Assembly (NCBI GenBank): GCA_035578155.1
Contig: JAPWDM010000001.1
Location: 161,483,498-161,547,497, forward strand
From: Brachynemurus nebulosus
Lineage: Eukaryota; Arthropoda; Insecta; Neuroptera; Myrmeleontidae
Direction: 5' to 3'
Length of the DNA: 64,000 bases
Each line of letters opens with the position of its first letter. Within the stretch, counting starts at the first letter, position 1. The position numbers were made by a program, and so were the translations under genes. The notes beneath the pieces are model-generated. The model was not told the DNA's origin. It saw only the letters and a list, made by a program, of their open reading frames with translations, and made no database searches. This document shows positions 33,735 through 46,330 of this stretch, piece after piece.

Positions 33735-33850
33735 ATTTAGGAACCATCGCGGGCGTGCGCACAACAAAGTTTCATCGCAATCGGATGGATGGTATAGGAA
33801 CGGATACGGGATGAACAAAGAAACATTCATGTTTATATACATATAGATTG
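33735..33850 (+). repeat. LINE/Helitron-like repeat tail
   Basis: Contains AAGTTTCATCGCAATCGGAT and GGATGGTATAGGAACGGATA, then AACAAAGAAACATTCATG. This resembles the 3' tails of insect RTE-like repeats. Assignment by style only. Confidence 0.4.
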
Positions 33851-35309
33851 TTATGATTGGAAAATTGTTATAACAGATGTGACTAAAATTTAAATCCGCT
33901 ATAACATAAAATTTTTAAAGCACATAAATTCATAAAAATTTGTCAAAAATAAAATACAAAAATAATATTTCATCTTTTAAAAAAATTTTCGCTTGTATGT
34001 ATAATTTTGTAAGTATGTAAATAACAAAATGCGGTATTTGTAAACAACAAAAGCAAAATATGAAAACAATTCATCCAAATTTATAAAATTCAGTTTCACA
34101 TGCCGAAACGAATCTTGTTAATAATAAAAGACTTTTATGTGTTTCAACACCACAAAATGAATATGTAAATATAATTACAATATATATTCTTTCTATATTT
34201 GGGTTTTCATCTTCTACATCATCACAAAAAGAATTCATATTTCAATAGTACAAAATAATGTGAATAATTTTTGAATAAATTTAAATTTATAGAAAATAGA
34301 GGTATCAGATCACACTGAACTTGCAAATAATAATGTTCTCTTTACATATGAAAATTAAGATAAATTCTGTGACAATCATTAATTACCATACCTAGAATCA
34401 TTATCATAAAATGAAACACGATTCTCAAAGTTTTTGGTTTGCCTTATTCATATTAGTTCGTGTGATACATAAACGGATATGTAAATGATATTGTGTGTAT
34501 TTAAGAGTAATGTATAACTAAACGCAGAATTTTTGAGGGATCAAAGTCCAACAAAAAGGAAAGATATACTTTTAGTAAGAGATATACATATTTTGTTACA
34601 TTAAGAAGATAAAATACTTTTGCAATAAAGATGGATATAGGGTAATTATATCTTGACTCCCGCTATTAGTTTTTATATCTCTCACTCAGGTAATATTGCA
34701 CTGTATATACAATGTATAAAAATACACTACGTCGTAATGATATACCTACTTAAATAAGTAATTTAAATTAAATAAATAATATTAAGAAATTCATAATAAT
34801 AGCAACATTACAAAGGTAGATTCTATGATTGCATCAGGTAGTTCAATAAAATTGAATACATTTCATTTAGGTATATATAAATACGATTTTTTTAATTGTG
34901 TAGACCCTTACTTTCATTTATTTAACGGAGTACTGTAAAGTGGACTTTGATCGCTCAGAAACTTTGCGTTTAGTTATATATAATGATGTTATCAATATGA
35001 AAATTATTTTTTGAAAAAAAAAAAAAAAGTTGAGACAAAAAATTAGTATGTAAATAACATATTAGGTACGGTACAATAAAAATAAAAAATGGCTATGGCT
35101 TCAAAGTAACTGAAAGACCATTTTTTTTTTTTAAATGTAAATTTTGAAATTCATAATTTACATTTACAATATGTATGCATTTTTATAGCGTGAACTGTAA
35201 AAGTTGTACATAGAAAGTGGTATGTTTATAGAAAGACAATTATACGTATAGAAGATAAAAGTTATAGCAGCCACGGAAACAGCTGATATAGGTACCATTA
35301 AAATGTAAC
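33851..35309. other. No gene seen
   Basis: AT-rich. The frame at 35164-35415 crosses into the hAT element. Confidence 0.55.
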
Positions 35310-35317
35310 GTTTAGAG

Positions 35318-36057
35318 CAGTGTTTTTCAACCTGTGGGTCGCGACTCCCTGGGGGGTCGCGAAGCCTTTTCAAGGGGGTCGCAGTTACTTTAAAAATAAA
35401 ACCATTCTTGTTCAATATTTAATATAGAGATAATATTTAATATAGAGAAGGTTAATTAATGGTTATATTAATGTGATAGTTTCATACTTTCGCGCGATAA
35501 AGTTTGAAAACTCTGGCTTATTTTCAATAACGGTAAATCCGATTTTTAAATAATTGTCGTCATATAGACACTTTTTCTCTGGTTTTGTTTATTACTCCCA
35601 TTGGAACTTAAAATTGACGGTTGTGCATATCTTTCCAGAAACTTGTCCATTTTCAATAATTACAATGAGCACAGAATTTTTAATATTAGACCATAAAACA
35701 CATTGAACAATTACTAAACAAACAACAAGGCAATTTAATAAATTTAAACACCAACGCGAGTTCACAATTCAAAGAATTCGAATGGACTTCGCTTGGAAGT
35801 GTTAAACGGCGACGACCCTCGTGCGTGCGCGTCCAGAAGCTATTATAAGTAATCAACTTCAATGTCGATTCAAAAATTTGCCTGTTTCGAGTCCTTAATT
35901 ACGTATTTAATCGATACCTAACTATGAAAATAATCAATGATGATGAACGGATTTATAACATAAAAAATAAAAGTTAGTAAATAGCAGAGGGTAGGGGGTC
36001 GCGAAATACTTTTCCATAGTAAGGGGGTCGCGCCATGAAAAAGGTTGAAAAACACTG
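35318..36057. mobile_element. hAT-type non-autonomous element with perfect 8-bp duplication
   Basis: Left end CAGTGTTTTTCAACCTGTGG and right end, on the minus strand, CAGTGTTTTTCAACCTTTTT. Flanks are GTTTAGAG at 35310-35317 and 36058-36065, identical. GGGTCGCGA-type subterminal blocks are repeated at both ends (35336-35382 and 35996-36034). At 740 bp and with no transposase frame it is non-autonomous. The CAGTG...CACTG ends and 8-bp duplication are diagnostic of hAT. Confidence 0.9.
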
Positions 36058-36240
36058 GTTTAGAGTAATAAATCATAGATAATATTAGGTAATATTTAAG
36101 AATTTAGGATTTTGGTAACTTGATGTCTTAGTCTATAAGCGTTTATTATAGAATTTTTACTTGTATTGAATCGTTATTTACTGGTTATAAATTTAGAAAA
36201 AAAAAGAAAACTAAAGCGAAACAGTGCGATAAACACAGAA

Positions 36241-36450
36241 AGTTCTATGTAATTACAGTTTCTGCGTAAATCTCCCTCGAATCGGTTTTTGTGTTTTTCT
36301 GTGGGAATAAAACATTTTCCCGTAATCGTGTGTGCTGTTCCAAATAATAAGTTATCACCATACCAAATATTATTGGAACCGATCCAGTTGTTTTTGCGTA
36401 ATATATATACACAGAAAGGCATATAGACAATAATTGAAAATTTCAAAATA
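36241..36450 (-). repeat. Interspersed repeat fragment (minus strand)
   Basis: On the minus strand the text includes AAAACAACTGGATCGGTTCC and ATATTTGGTATGGTGATAAC, related to the plus-strand fragment at 19500-19750. The 96- and 61-codon frames at 36174-36464 are by-products. Confidence 0.4.
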
Positions 36451-36679
36451 ATGTGCGCAAACATGCCGCCGTTAAATACAGTTTTAGGCTACACTTCAGA
36501 AAACGATCCATCCGGGAATCGGTTGAAATTTTTTTTATACACTCTATTTCGCCTAAAAGTTCTCCCTAAACCTTTTTTAATCCTTTGAAAGCCTGAATTT
36601 TGGCGTTACAAAACGACTGGTTTTTTTTTCGACTACTCGTTTATAATTTGACTACAATACTTTTACCATTTGATTATTT

Positions 36680-36861
36680 AACATCCTCCAAGTCCTTCTT
36701 CAGCCAGACACGTTCGATGCCTAAAACCACAAAAAAATTATGGTTTTTTGCAAAAACTTTCCAAAATTTAAAAATTTCTGAATTTTTTTTATACCATGGC
36801 AAAGAGAGGAAAAAATCACATAAGATACCTACGTTTTGAACCATTATCCTAGATAGGCGAG
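36680..36861 (+). repeat. Dispersed repeat, uninterrupted copy
   Basis: AGACACGTTCGATGCC followed by A-rich text and TTTTGAACCATTATCCTA matches the split copy at 10497-10640 plus 12869-12921. It shows that the 10.6-12.9-kb material is an insertion. Overlapping frames on both strands (36600-36880) lie in this repeat. Confidence 0.55.
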
Positions 36862-37913
36862 TTTTCGAGAAAAAGTACAAAGGAGGCTGCGACAGGGGTA
36901 CTTTTATTACAGGGGTATTTTATTTGTAAAAAACGGAAATTTCTCTTTCTTTCTCTATCTTTCAACCACGGTTCAACTGAACCAAGAATTTCATATTTGC
37001 TGCTTACTCCAAAATTCGGCACTTACTGATCCGACTCTTAAAATACTGATCCAGGTAGTCTCGCAATAAATGGTGGCAGCTGTGGGATGTACATGTGCAG
37101 TAACGACTCAATCTCATTCGCAGGCGCTGATTATACTAAGTACTTTGCTGCCACTGTCTTCGTAACAAATAGTAAAAAATCATTTTTAAATATTTGATCT
37201 ATAAAAAATACACACCATACGTTTAAAATATTTATAGGTTGACAAATAAGTTCACACCTCATGTAGGTATGATAATAACAATATACAAATATAAATAAAT
37301 AAATACATAAATATCGCTATATGCATGCTTCTTCAATAATAATAAAAAGTTATTATATTTCAATGAACATGTATATTAACATAATATATTGTAAATACAA
37401 TAATGGTATAATATGTAGAAGAGTTGAGTGTGGTCCACAAACAACGTATGCCGGGCGACGTTCACGCCTATATATTTTGTAAATATAAATGTAAAACTTA
37501 ATCATATTATTACTTTGTGGTTTGAAACTAAATGTATGTAAGAGTATATAAATTTAATGATAATTTATACAATGAAAATATTTATAGAAAGTTCAATTGT
37601 TCTCCCATTTTTTATTTTTTATTTTTTTTTTTTGTAGTGTTTTTGTTTTTTTTGTCTAACCAAACCCATGTACATAATACTTGCGAAAGAAATTAAGTTA
37701 AATATTTTAAAAAAAATAACAAAGAAATAGAAATTTCTTAAGTGTGTCAAATTTACCATTACTTTTAAATACTTGCTAAGTTTGTATTAGATATATGACG
37801 CGTTCAGAGGCAAAGTAGATCGAGTCCAAAAATGGAAACAAAATTAGCTAGTCTTTATTCTACGACAATAACAAGAAAATTATCGTCTAAATCACTTTAG
37901 GATTTAACTTGCA
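36862..37913. other. No gene seen
   Basis: AT-rich. A T-rich tract lies at 37611-37655. Confidence 0.55.
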
Positions 37914-37917
37914 TTAA

Positions 37918-38863
37918 CCCTAGAATCATACGTTGGTCTACGAGTCAAGTTAATCATACATCGGCGTCGTTTCGACGAATGGACTTTTTACGGGGAGTTT
38001 TAGAGTTTACTTGCAAAAAACATTTTTTTTACATAACAATACTATAAAAGCGAACAAAATATTTAAAAAAAATTGGATTTGAAAAAATTTCTTAATATAA
38101 ATATTTATTAATTTTTTTAATCTTTTTATCAAAGCATATTTTCACTATAAAAATTAAAAAATAGATAAATACATCAGTTGTATCATAAAACATGTCTTTC
38201 AAATAATTAATTTATGAACTATTATGAGTCAGTGGACATGTGTGACTTTACAGAATGTGAAATTATTAAAATTATAATAAATAAGTCATAAATCATAAAT
38301 ATTCCTATAGATATGTAGTTATTTCTCCATTAGGCACATTTGTAAATTTTTTAGAATTTGTTAGTAATTTTTCGAATAAAATCTCAAAAAATAATAAAAA
38401 TTAAAATATTTTCCACAAAATAAATTGTTAACCTTTTACTAAGTCACTTGAAACGCCTTCTTTAGTTTTCGATTAAAATTTATTAAAACTTCAGTATTAT
38501 GTCGTCTCTATAAGTCAAACAGCTGTAATCATCTTTCACATTATCATAATCATTGAATAAATTAATTATAACATGCATATCTTTAATAAATTTTAGAAAA
38601 ATTAGAAAAACTTTTATATGTGGAGTACAAAATCTTAAAAAAAAAATATAGGTTAATCATACATCGTCGTCCTTTTGACGCACACTATTTCAGTATAAAA
38701 AAAACGATAATAGCTATAAACAAAATTTATACGTCTTATGTGTTATAATAACAAATAAATTAGATAACAGAAGTTTCACAGCAAGCAGGTACCGACAAGT
38801 TGTAATATTGGAGCAGGTAGAGAAGTTCGTTCGTCGTTTTGACGAGTACGTATGATTCTAGGG
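37918..38863. mobile_element. piggyBac-type MITE
   Basis: The ends are CCCTAGAATCATACG on the left and its exact reverse complement CGTATGATTCTAGGG on the right. They are bordered by TTAA at 37914-37917 and 38864-38867. TTAA targets and CCCTAGAA ends are characteristic of piggyBac. Internal phrases GTCGTTTCGACGAA (37966), GTCGTCCTTTTGACGC (38660) and GTCGTTTTGACGAG (38833) are repeated subterminal motifs. There is no transposase frame in 946 bp. Confidence 0.85.
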
Positions 38864-38867
38864 TTAA

Positions 38868-40130
38868 CAGACATTAACCTTAATTATCTAAAAACTCTAA
38901 CGCCTCATATTTCGATCTGAAAAATAGATGTATTAACATTTTTTACCTTAATTTTTTTTGGATTTTAATTGTAATAAGCTTAAGTTGAATCATTAAAGTT
39001 TTAAAAACTGGTACACAATTTTGACGGTTAATACACTTTAAATGGAATCCGTGACATGGTGTTGGAAATTGTCAGATTTCACTTGACGTCTTATGACATG
39101 AATGACCGTCGAGGTGTTAAATATATGAGACTTGTTTTGACAAAAGAGAGATCTTAATCTGTCAAACAGAATGGTCAGTGGGTGCAGAAAAATGTATCAG
39201 AATATATTTTAGGTTTTTTGTTTAATGTCAGTTTACAATGTCCTTTAACTACATGAAAAATTTTAAACTTATTTTTCTTAAAATTGACTTTTTTGCAATT
39301 TTCTTTATCAACAATCAACAAAATCAACAAAAAACAGATATTATTTTGAATAAGGTTATTTACATAATTTTTATTGAAAGTATACCTATATATACCTAAT
39401 AAAGTTTTTTGTACATATGTTTCAAAGTGTGGGTCCCATTCATAAACGTTAAAAATGATGTAATTATGGGGTCCAAAATAGAAACTATAATTATATTTAT
39501 ATGTTCTTTTGTATATAATAATTAATTATAATACATATATAAATAGGATGCTTTTTACGGCGACACTGTTAGATAGATTAAGTAGGCTAAAGGTGTGATA
39601 TTTGTCAATTTGTTAATTAAATTTTTATGAAAATTAAATAAAGGAGAAGGGTCGACTGACAAATTTTTGGCTTATGGCCTAGTAAAAAAAATTAAGTTCC
39701 TTTTCATATTTTTTGGCACTTTTAGTGTGTATAGTAGACTTGATTCGTTAAGTCAGGTTGTTTTACAGATTTAATTTATTTTTGACGATGTAAATCCGCC
39801 GGCTCGCGGCTCGGTACTGGGCCAAGAAACTATCTCACCGGCCCCGTAAACAGATAGGTGAATTACAATGAATTTAAAAAGTGAATATAATATTTACGTT
39901 TTGCTTTATGGAAAAAAAAACAGTGAAACTAGTTTTTGCAAAAAAAAAAAAAAAAAAAAAAAACAAAAGACAAAAAAAATTGACGATACAAAACCCATAT
40001 TTTGGAAGTTAGTATTTTTTGAGGCATATTATAGCACACGTCTAGCACAATACATCACAATCTTTTTTGTTTAAAAAAAAAAAGGGAACGGCGGAGCTCA
40101 CTTTATACGGGCAGATGGTCGATAATTGGT
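38868..40130. other. No gene; minor repeat traces and a poly-A tract
   Basis: 39075-39112 resembles 31465-31500 inverted. 39790-39845 is a short GC-rich island (CCGCCGGCTCGCGGCTCGG) followed by a 24-base A run at 39939, reminiscent of a decayed retroelement 3' end, but no frame supports it. The 68-codon frame at 39868-40074 is not coding. Confidence 0.4.
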
Positions 40131-40285
40131 CGGAAAACGACATTTGATATTACACGACCTAATTTTATCTCCGATTAACAGTAGAAATGATTTCAAGCTA
40201 CAAGAATTCTATTCAAAATTAAAGAATTTCTTTTAAACATTCATATAATGCTTAAGAAAGTGTTGATATTTAGGTATCTGAATTA
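40131..40285 (+). repeat. Single satellite monomer (about 170-bp family)
   Basis: Matches the 7071-7500 monomer through CGACATTTGATATTACA, GAAATGATTTCAAGCTACAA and AATGCTTAAGAAAGTGTTGA. Confidence 0.7.
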
Positions 40286-40294
40286 CAGGGGTAT

Positions 40295-40499
40295 TTATAA
40301 TTTTACAATAGAAGTGTTTGAAAGTTTTTATTTACATATACTTCCAATGCAATAGCATGAGTTTATTATTAAATTTCTACAAAACTATTAGGCGTAATGA
40401 AACCAAATTGTAATACATGATACTTTAACATTGGATATTCCAACATTTTGCAAAAAATGACTTTGAGAAAATGTTACATAACACCTTCATCCACTCATG
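40295..40499 (-). mobile_element. Truncated copy of the GTGGATGAAGG MITE
   Basis: Reverse complement of the interior and one end of the element at 46077-46330, including TATTTACATATACTTCC and the terminus TAACACCTTCATCCACTCAT. The other terminus is missing where the satellite monomer begins. Confidence 0.6.
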
Positions 40500-42415
40500 T
40501 TTTCAATTAGTTACTGTGCAAAAGGTGCACCTTATATTTAAAAAGAAATAAACCGAAAATCGACCTTACCAACCCTAGTCTTTTCTACATATTATTATTT
40601 TTGTTATTCTTTAGTTATTCTTTTGCAGGAAACCATACAAACCCCATATGATAAAGGCATAAGCGTTCGATTAAAAGTTAAGAGAAACTTATGTTCAATA
40701 AAATAAATGAGTGTATCTGCTCGAAATTTCTAACTGTGAACTTTATTATAAAGGTGATAATACTTACAATAAATCACTTGTCTATAACGAACCCTTTTTA
40801 TGCAAACATATTATTGGCATATATTATACATACATAATTATATACGTGTTTGTGGGTATTAATACATATAACAACGCTCCACATTCAAGTTTCTTCATCA
40901 GTCTGACATATTGGATACTCAAATAAATCAATTCAAGGTCAAATTAATCATCAATCAAATGGTATAGGTACCGTAAAATACCCTAACTTTACCTATTAAA
41001 CCTAACTTTACTACACAGTAAAAAAATTTGTGTTCTGCGTAAAGAAAAAACTAGTGGTTAAAATTTTTGTGTTAAGCAAGTAACACAACCCTGCGTAAAT
41101 GTAACATTTCGTGTTTGTGTTAAATGAAAATATTAACACAAATTTCGATTTAACAGAATAAAAATATTAATCTGTTTTGAACAACATGGAAGTAACACAA
41201 TATTTGTGTAGAGGAAAAGAATGCTATAAGTACCTAACTTAGATTAGAATATATATTTACCAAAATATATATAATAAAAAATATAAGAGTAGTTCTTATT
41301 ATTAAACAAAACCGAAAAATTATAAGTTTTTTCAGTTATTGACGAATATAGTTTTATTAAACGTTTAAAAAAGAAACAATTTTCTTACATTTTAAGGTTA
41401 TTTTGTTACAGATTCAGTTACAAAAAATCATGTAAGCTTATGAGATTGTATATTATAATATACAACCTCGTAACTATAACTCATATTATTATTTAATGCA
41501 TTGTTACTATGGTTCTGAAATCAGTTAAATTTACCAAAACAAATTTTTGTTTCGTTTTTATCGTGTTTACCTACAGTGAAATTACCAATGAAATGTCTTG
41601 TACGATTTTTTTCGCTGTAAAAATCTGTCCTAAATTTTTTTTCACGGTAAAAGTTAAGAAATTACAATATTCTTATGGGACTTGATACACATAAGTTGTT
41701 GACTTGATACACATGATTTAAAATTTTTTTTAAATTTTTGACTAGTAATTTAAGCTTCTGGAAAATTTATTTATGAGTCATACCAAACACTTTTATCAGT
41801 TGATTTTATTAATTCAGTTAAATATAATTAATTTCGTTTTCATTTTATTCAAATTTGTACCAAAAATTATGGCCAAGTTATGCAAACCTACGGTAGCCTA
41901 AGTTTCCATCGACAAGTATCTACCACATTAACTAATATTATTTACTGTATAATATGGATTATGTATAGTTACAGACGGCTAGTCTAGGCCTAATGATATT
42001 TCACACATAATTGTGTATTTGATAAACTAAGCCGCTCTAGTAAAGTGATGCTGACGAATGACGTCAAACACATTAGCTACTATCATTCACGCCTGTCGTA
42101 AACTATGTGAAAAACATATACTTCGTTTTGAAGGAAAATTAGAAAAGAAGTATTAAGAGTAAAAAGGAGTAATTAGTTGGTCGAAGAACCAATATGAATA
42201 AAAGTGTTTATAAGATCATTTCACATATTTAACTTTCGATATATTCTTTGTCTCTTGCAATCAATAATACTTCAAGGAAAATGCTTTTTGTTGTACTTTT
42301 TCAATTATTTTAATTTTACCTTCTGGAGTTCAGAAAAATACATAGAATTTGTCAATTTTAACGTTGGCAAAAAAGGTTCTAAGTGTTAAGTTATTGTTAC
42401 AAAATTTATGATACA
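40500..42415. other. No gene; local GTGTTA-rich stretch at 41020-41215
   Basis: Between 41020 and 41215 the words TGTGTTA / TAACACA are repeated in both orientations, possibly a decayed MITE. The 40711-40926 and 42204-42389 frames are unsupported. Confidence 0.45.
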
Positions 42416-42490
42416 TTGAGCTCATCTAGTGGTTAACAGTTTTGACTCTCATCTGGTAGATTACACTATTACAAGATCGAAAACGATGTT
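42416..42490 (+). pseudogene. tRNA-Glu/Asp-like pseudogene or SINE head
   Basis: TCTAGTGGTTAACAGTTTTG followed by ACTCTCATC resembles the D-arm/anticodon-arm region of tRNA-Glu (box A CTAGTGGTTA). A degenerate box B (AGATCGAAAAC) lies about 50 nt from box A, the expected spacing. Arms do not pair fully, so it is not a functional tRNA. Confidence 0.4.
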
Positions 42491-43649
42491 GTCATCACAA
42501 AAAAATTAGCTGAGTGCATGTTAAATATGTATCAATTTAGGATTAAGTGGAGTTTTTTACAACTTTTCCGGATAAAATACAGGAAATAAGTATACTGCTA
42601 CTAGGGTAGTTAATTACGTGAAAATTTGGCTAAGTTAACCAAAAAAATTATTTTTATATACGAATTAGAAATTAGCTATCGATTTTATCCATATCATTAA
42701 GGACGTTCGTGCGTCAAACCTAATAGTAGATAAAAATTTTAATTTTAGAGAATTGGCAAGTTCAATTACATAGTTATATTCCTTCAAAGATTTTAAGGCC
42801 TTCATAGATCATTTCTTAAAGTAATTGACGATTAAAAATCAAATTTTTAACACAGAGCTATTAGGATAAAATATTCTAAACAGCATTTTTTCATTTTAAA
42901 AATTATAGTAAGTATATTATAAGAATAGATACCCTAATAAAAAATGTTTAAAAAACATTCGTTAAAATATGCAATTTATATAATTGCACAACAAACATCG
43001 TGTTGAGGAACGTTAAAATGAAATATTAATTATTGAAATTAATATTCAATATTAATTCAATATTAATAGATTTTGAAGTGTACACGTACATAATATACAT
43101 ACAAGGTCAAATCAGACTACTAAATTTCAATCAACAACTGTGTATGCATGGATGTCATAGATCAGTACATAGGTGAAACGTATAGCAATCACCCATATAC
43201 ACGACACGATATGACACATGGACAAGCACAAGCTCTGTATGCATAACATACAGATACAGTGTTTTGTGGTAGCTACATAACATTATTCTGTAGTGTTTTG
43301 TGGACACGCACGAACGTCTTTAATAAATGTAGCGAGTCTAAATGTGTAAAATTACTCTAATATACATAAAAATGGCAAAGAGGAAAATAGACAAGAAAAC
43401 TTGGTACATCTAATTTTGTTTCATTTATTGATAGTGTCAAAGAACTTTTAACTATATTCACCGACACTATCTGCATTTACGGTAGATTTTAGATTTTTGG
43501 ATCTGCAGTTGAAAAATTCGTAAAACTCGAAGCCCGCCATACCCCATTACATGACGGGACTACGTAAGTCTTATCCGGTTTAAAAATGCCAGGTGAGCTA
43601 ATAAATATTTTCACTTTAAAAGGTTTTTACTACAACTATTCAATACGAT
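42491..43649. other. No gene seen
   Basis: AT-rich, with several ATTAATATTCAAT-type short repeats near 43025-43072. Confidence 0.5.
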
Positions 43650-43775
43650 TGTATATATACTTTAAGAAAAGAGTCTGTGGCCTCGCAAGGCTGTGAAAAC
43701 TGACATAACTAAATCTTCCGTTGCACGTAGGTCACCAAATACGGGCTCATTATACCCCATGGCATCCAAGAGGGA

Positions 43776-44129
43776 CTAGCTAATGCCCAGTCCCGCAAAG
43801 AAACTCAGGATTACACTGAAGTCTGTAATTCTTATGTCCTCGGAACTCAGTATTGGAGATCTCAGATACTTGCATCTTAAGGATGACAATGCTTCACAAG
43901 AGTATAAAACATGGGACGAAGATTCGTCCTCCAGGCCGCACCTTCGGCAGAGAGGACTTTCCAGTAATCCCACAATATACAGGTGCTTCCTCAGGACGTT
44001 ATGCCCCGTGAGTATACCTATAAACCGGCCCAGCTGTACCCTGCTTAGACATAACAGTTCTTTTCTCCGTTTTAAACTGGGCAGTACTATATAACCTCTC
44101 GGGCCTGTTTGGCCGTTGTTTTCTTCTTT
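43776..44129 (-). pseudogene. Non-LTR retrotransposon C-terminal remnant (RNase H-type LINE)
   Basis: The minus-strand frame open from 44129 to a TAG at 43776-43778 reads SLKRRKELLCLSRVQLGRFI then GILTGHNVLRKHLYIVGLLE, SPLCRRCGLEDESSSHVLYS and CEALSSLRCKYL. The TGH-x2-LRKHL...CRRCG...H-x4-C pattern is the C-terminal end of Jockey/I-like LINEs that carry RNase H after the reverse transcriptase. The upstream part is missing (5' truncation, usual for LINEs). About 120 bp of 3' UTR follows to about 43650. A plus-strand frame here is its antisense shadow. Confidence 0.75.
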
Positions 44130-44145
44130 TTATTCTTTTTAACTC

Positions 44146-44661
44146 TTCCTTCTATTTTTAAATAGAAACCCAGATCTATCTAATAATGCAAATTCAAGTG
44201 TTATCTGTAATTACCGTGTTTGAACATGAATTATGTATAGATGTTGCTACCGGAAATATTAACTAGGTTACTCATAGACAGTAGTGAGAATTACACGGTT
44301 GATACAGACAGCTCATATGCACATTCATATGTAGAATTGTAGAAATAAATATCTATACAATAGAGAAATTTATAAATAAAGTAGTTCAATTAATATCTAT
44401 TATGGACATTATATGATAATGACTTAATCACGACAAAGATATCACACTGATATATCACTAAATAATATTTATAGGTACCTTTAGAAAATGATATATAGAA
44501 ATCGTGTCTTACAAAATTGAATTATGGATTAAGTGTGTCAAATTTCAAATTTAGAAGTATCCATTTTTTCCTGTAGTACTATACACTTCAAAATAAATTG
44601 CGTATTTAATTTTCTCAGAGCCTTCCTAAATTTCCACAAGAAAAATAATTACTCATGAAGT
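44146..44661. other. No gene seen
   Basis: Spacer between the LINE remnant and the Tc1 element. Confidence 0.5.
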
Positions 44662-44663
44662 TA

Positions 44664-45215
44664 CTCATGAAAGTCTACGTACACCGTTAAAAGCTAATTT
44701 ATCTTCAAGCGTTACAAAATTACAGCCCAATGCAGATTGGACGGGCTAGATTTAAACCCTATAGAACATTTATGGAGTAAACTAAAACGGCGACTGAAAA
44801 AAGAAAATATTTATAATCGTAAACTATTGAGAAAAGTGATAACTAATTAAAAATGGTTTGCAATTTCAAATACAATGACTGAAAAATTAGTTAAGTCGAT
44901 GTCTCGTAGACTAGAAGCCGTCATAAAAGCAAACGGAGGGCTTACCAAATATTAATCAAATTGTTATTAATATTTACTAATAAAAATATGAAGTGCACCT
45001 AGATTTTTGTGTTTTTGTTGTTAATAAAATTGATCTTTTTGTTATAAAATTTGTATCTATCGAAAATTTGGCTCTGTCGTTTTTTTTTTCTTTTTTTTCC
45101 TTTAATAAATAGTTAAATGAGTGTTAAATGAGTGTTAAATGAGTAAAATACATCCCAATAATTTTTTTTATTCGAAAACTAATGATTTACTTGAATGTAC
45201 GTAGACTTTCATGAG
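44664..45215 (+). mobile_element. Internally deleted Tc1-like transposon
   Basis: Ends CTCATGAAAGTCTACGTACA and, on the minus strand, CTCATGAAAGTCTACGTACA are identical over 20 bp and bordered by TA (44662-44663, 45216-45217). At 552 bp it lacks roughly two thirds of a normal 1.6-kb Tc1 and keeps only the C-terminal coding part. Confidence 0.85.
44731..44955 (+). pseudogene. Tc1 transposase C-terminal remnant
   Basis: The frame reads CRLDGLDLNPIEHLWSKLKR, then RLKKENIYNRKLLRKVITN, an in-frame TAA, and KWFAISNTMTEKLVKSMSRR, LEAVIKANGGLTKY to a natural stop. LDLNPIEHLW is the hallmark around the third catalytic acidic residue (the E of PIE) of Tc1/DD34E transposases. The first two catalytic aspartates and the DNA-binding domain are absent. 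Confidence 0.85.
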
Positions 45216-45217
45216 TA

Positions 45218-46076
45218 ACTGTATAGTTATATGTATATTGTATAGATTCAGTATAAAGTAGTCACATTATGCGACGAAAATACGATCAGATAATATTTTT
45301 TAATATTGTAATCAACGTAATACCCGGTGGAACCCGTAATAACGTTTTCAAATAATACTGATAATAAAATTCAATTTTTTTGAGAAAAAAAAATTCAAAA
45401 TTTTGAAAAAGTAGTAGGTATTCCTTTTATTTTCAAAATACGTACGTACGCAAATTATGTCCTACAATAAATAAAGTCTATACAAATTATGTGCTAAAAT
45501 AAATAAAGTCCTGTTTGCTGGGAAAAAAGACAATACATTATATTCCTTAAATCGCACTCGTTTCACTCCGTTATCTGCCTCGAGGAAACTGCTAATAAAT
45601 TGGCTTTACGTTTCGTCTAGTTGTATAATATAACAGTGTTCGCTGGTCTGTGATCACAACTTAATAAATCATCTGAGAAAATTCTTTGTAAACAAAAAAT
45701 ATTTATTAATAAATACATAAAAATTAATACATATATTTACCACAATAATTAAAAAGTTAAATAATATTTCAGGCATATTTTGGTTCCACAATGTTAACTT
45801 TTAATTACGTATGTTCTTTCTAATAACCTTGTCATTATATTACTTTTTAATATATTCTTTTCAAATTAGCCTGTAATTTTCTATTTAACAGAAAATTAAA
45901 AATATTTATTTGTATTATTTACATTTTAACAGAAACATCTTGATTTCACGCATGACTTTTTTGATACGATCAATTCGGTAGAACTTATTTGTCCCACGGT
46001 CACTAATGATTTTTTTTTGTTGTCATTTATTAATTTTAAATGGATTTTTAGTTTAATTATTTTGTATAATTGAAGA
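45218..46076. other. No gene seen
   Basis: AT-rich. Slightly GC-richer text at 45550-45660 has no frame. Confidence 0.5.
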
Positions 46077-46330
46077 TGTGCGTGGATGAAGGTGTTGTGT
46101 AACAATTTTTCAAAAAGTCATCTTTTGCAAAATTTTGAAATGTCCTATGCTGAAGTATCATATACAAAAATTTGGTTTCATTACGTCCAATAGTTTTGTA
46201 GAAATTCAATAATATGTAAACACGACCTATGGTATGCTATTGCATGGGGAAGTATATGTAAATAAAAACTATTCTTCTATTGTAAAATTACAAATATAAA
46301 AATCTTACATAACACCTTCATCCACTCATG
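46077..46330 (+). mobile_element. MITE with GTGGATGAAGG termini
   Basis: Left GTGGATGAAGGTGTTGTGTA and right (minus strand) GTGGATGAAGGTGTTATGTA form about 25-bp inverted ends about 250 bp apart. An inverted truncated copy is at 40295-40499. No target duplication is resolved. Confidence 0.6.

Noticed and set aside
39790..39963. GC-rich island followed by a poly-A run, considered as a processed pseudogene 3' end
   Set aside because: No coding similarity upstream and no target duplication could be defined.
43783..44094. 103-codon plus-strand frame
   Set aside because: Antisense shadow of the LINE C-terminal remnant.
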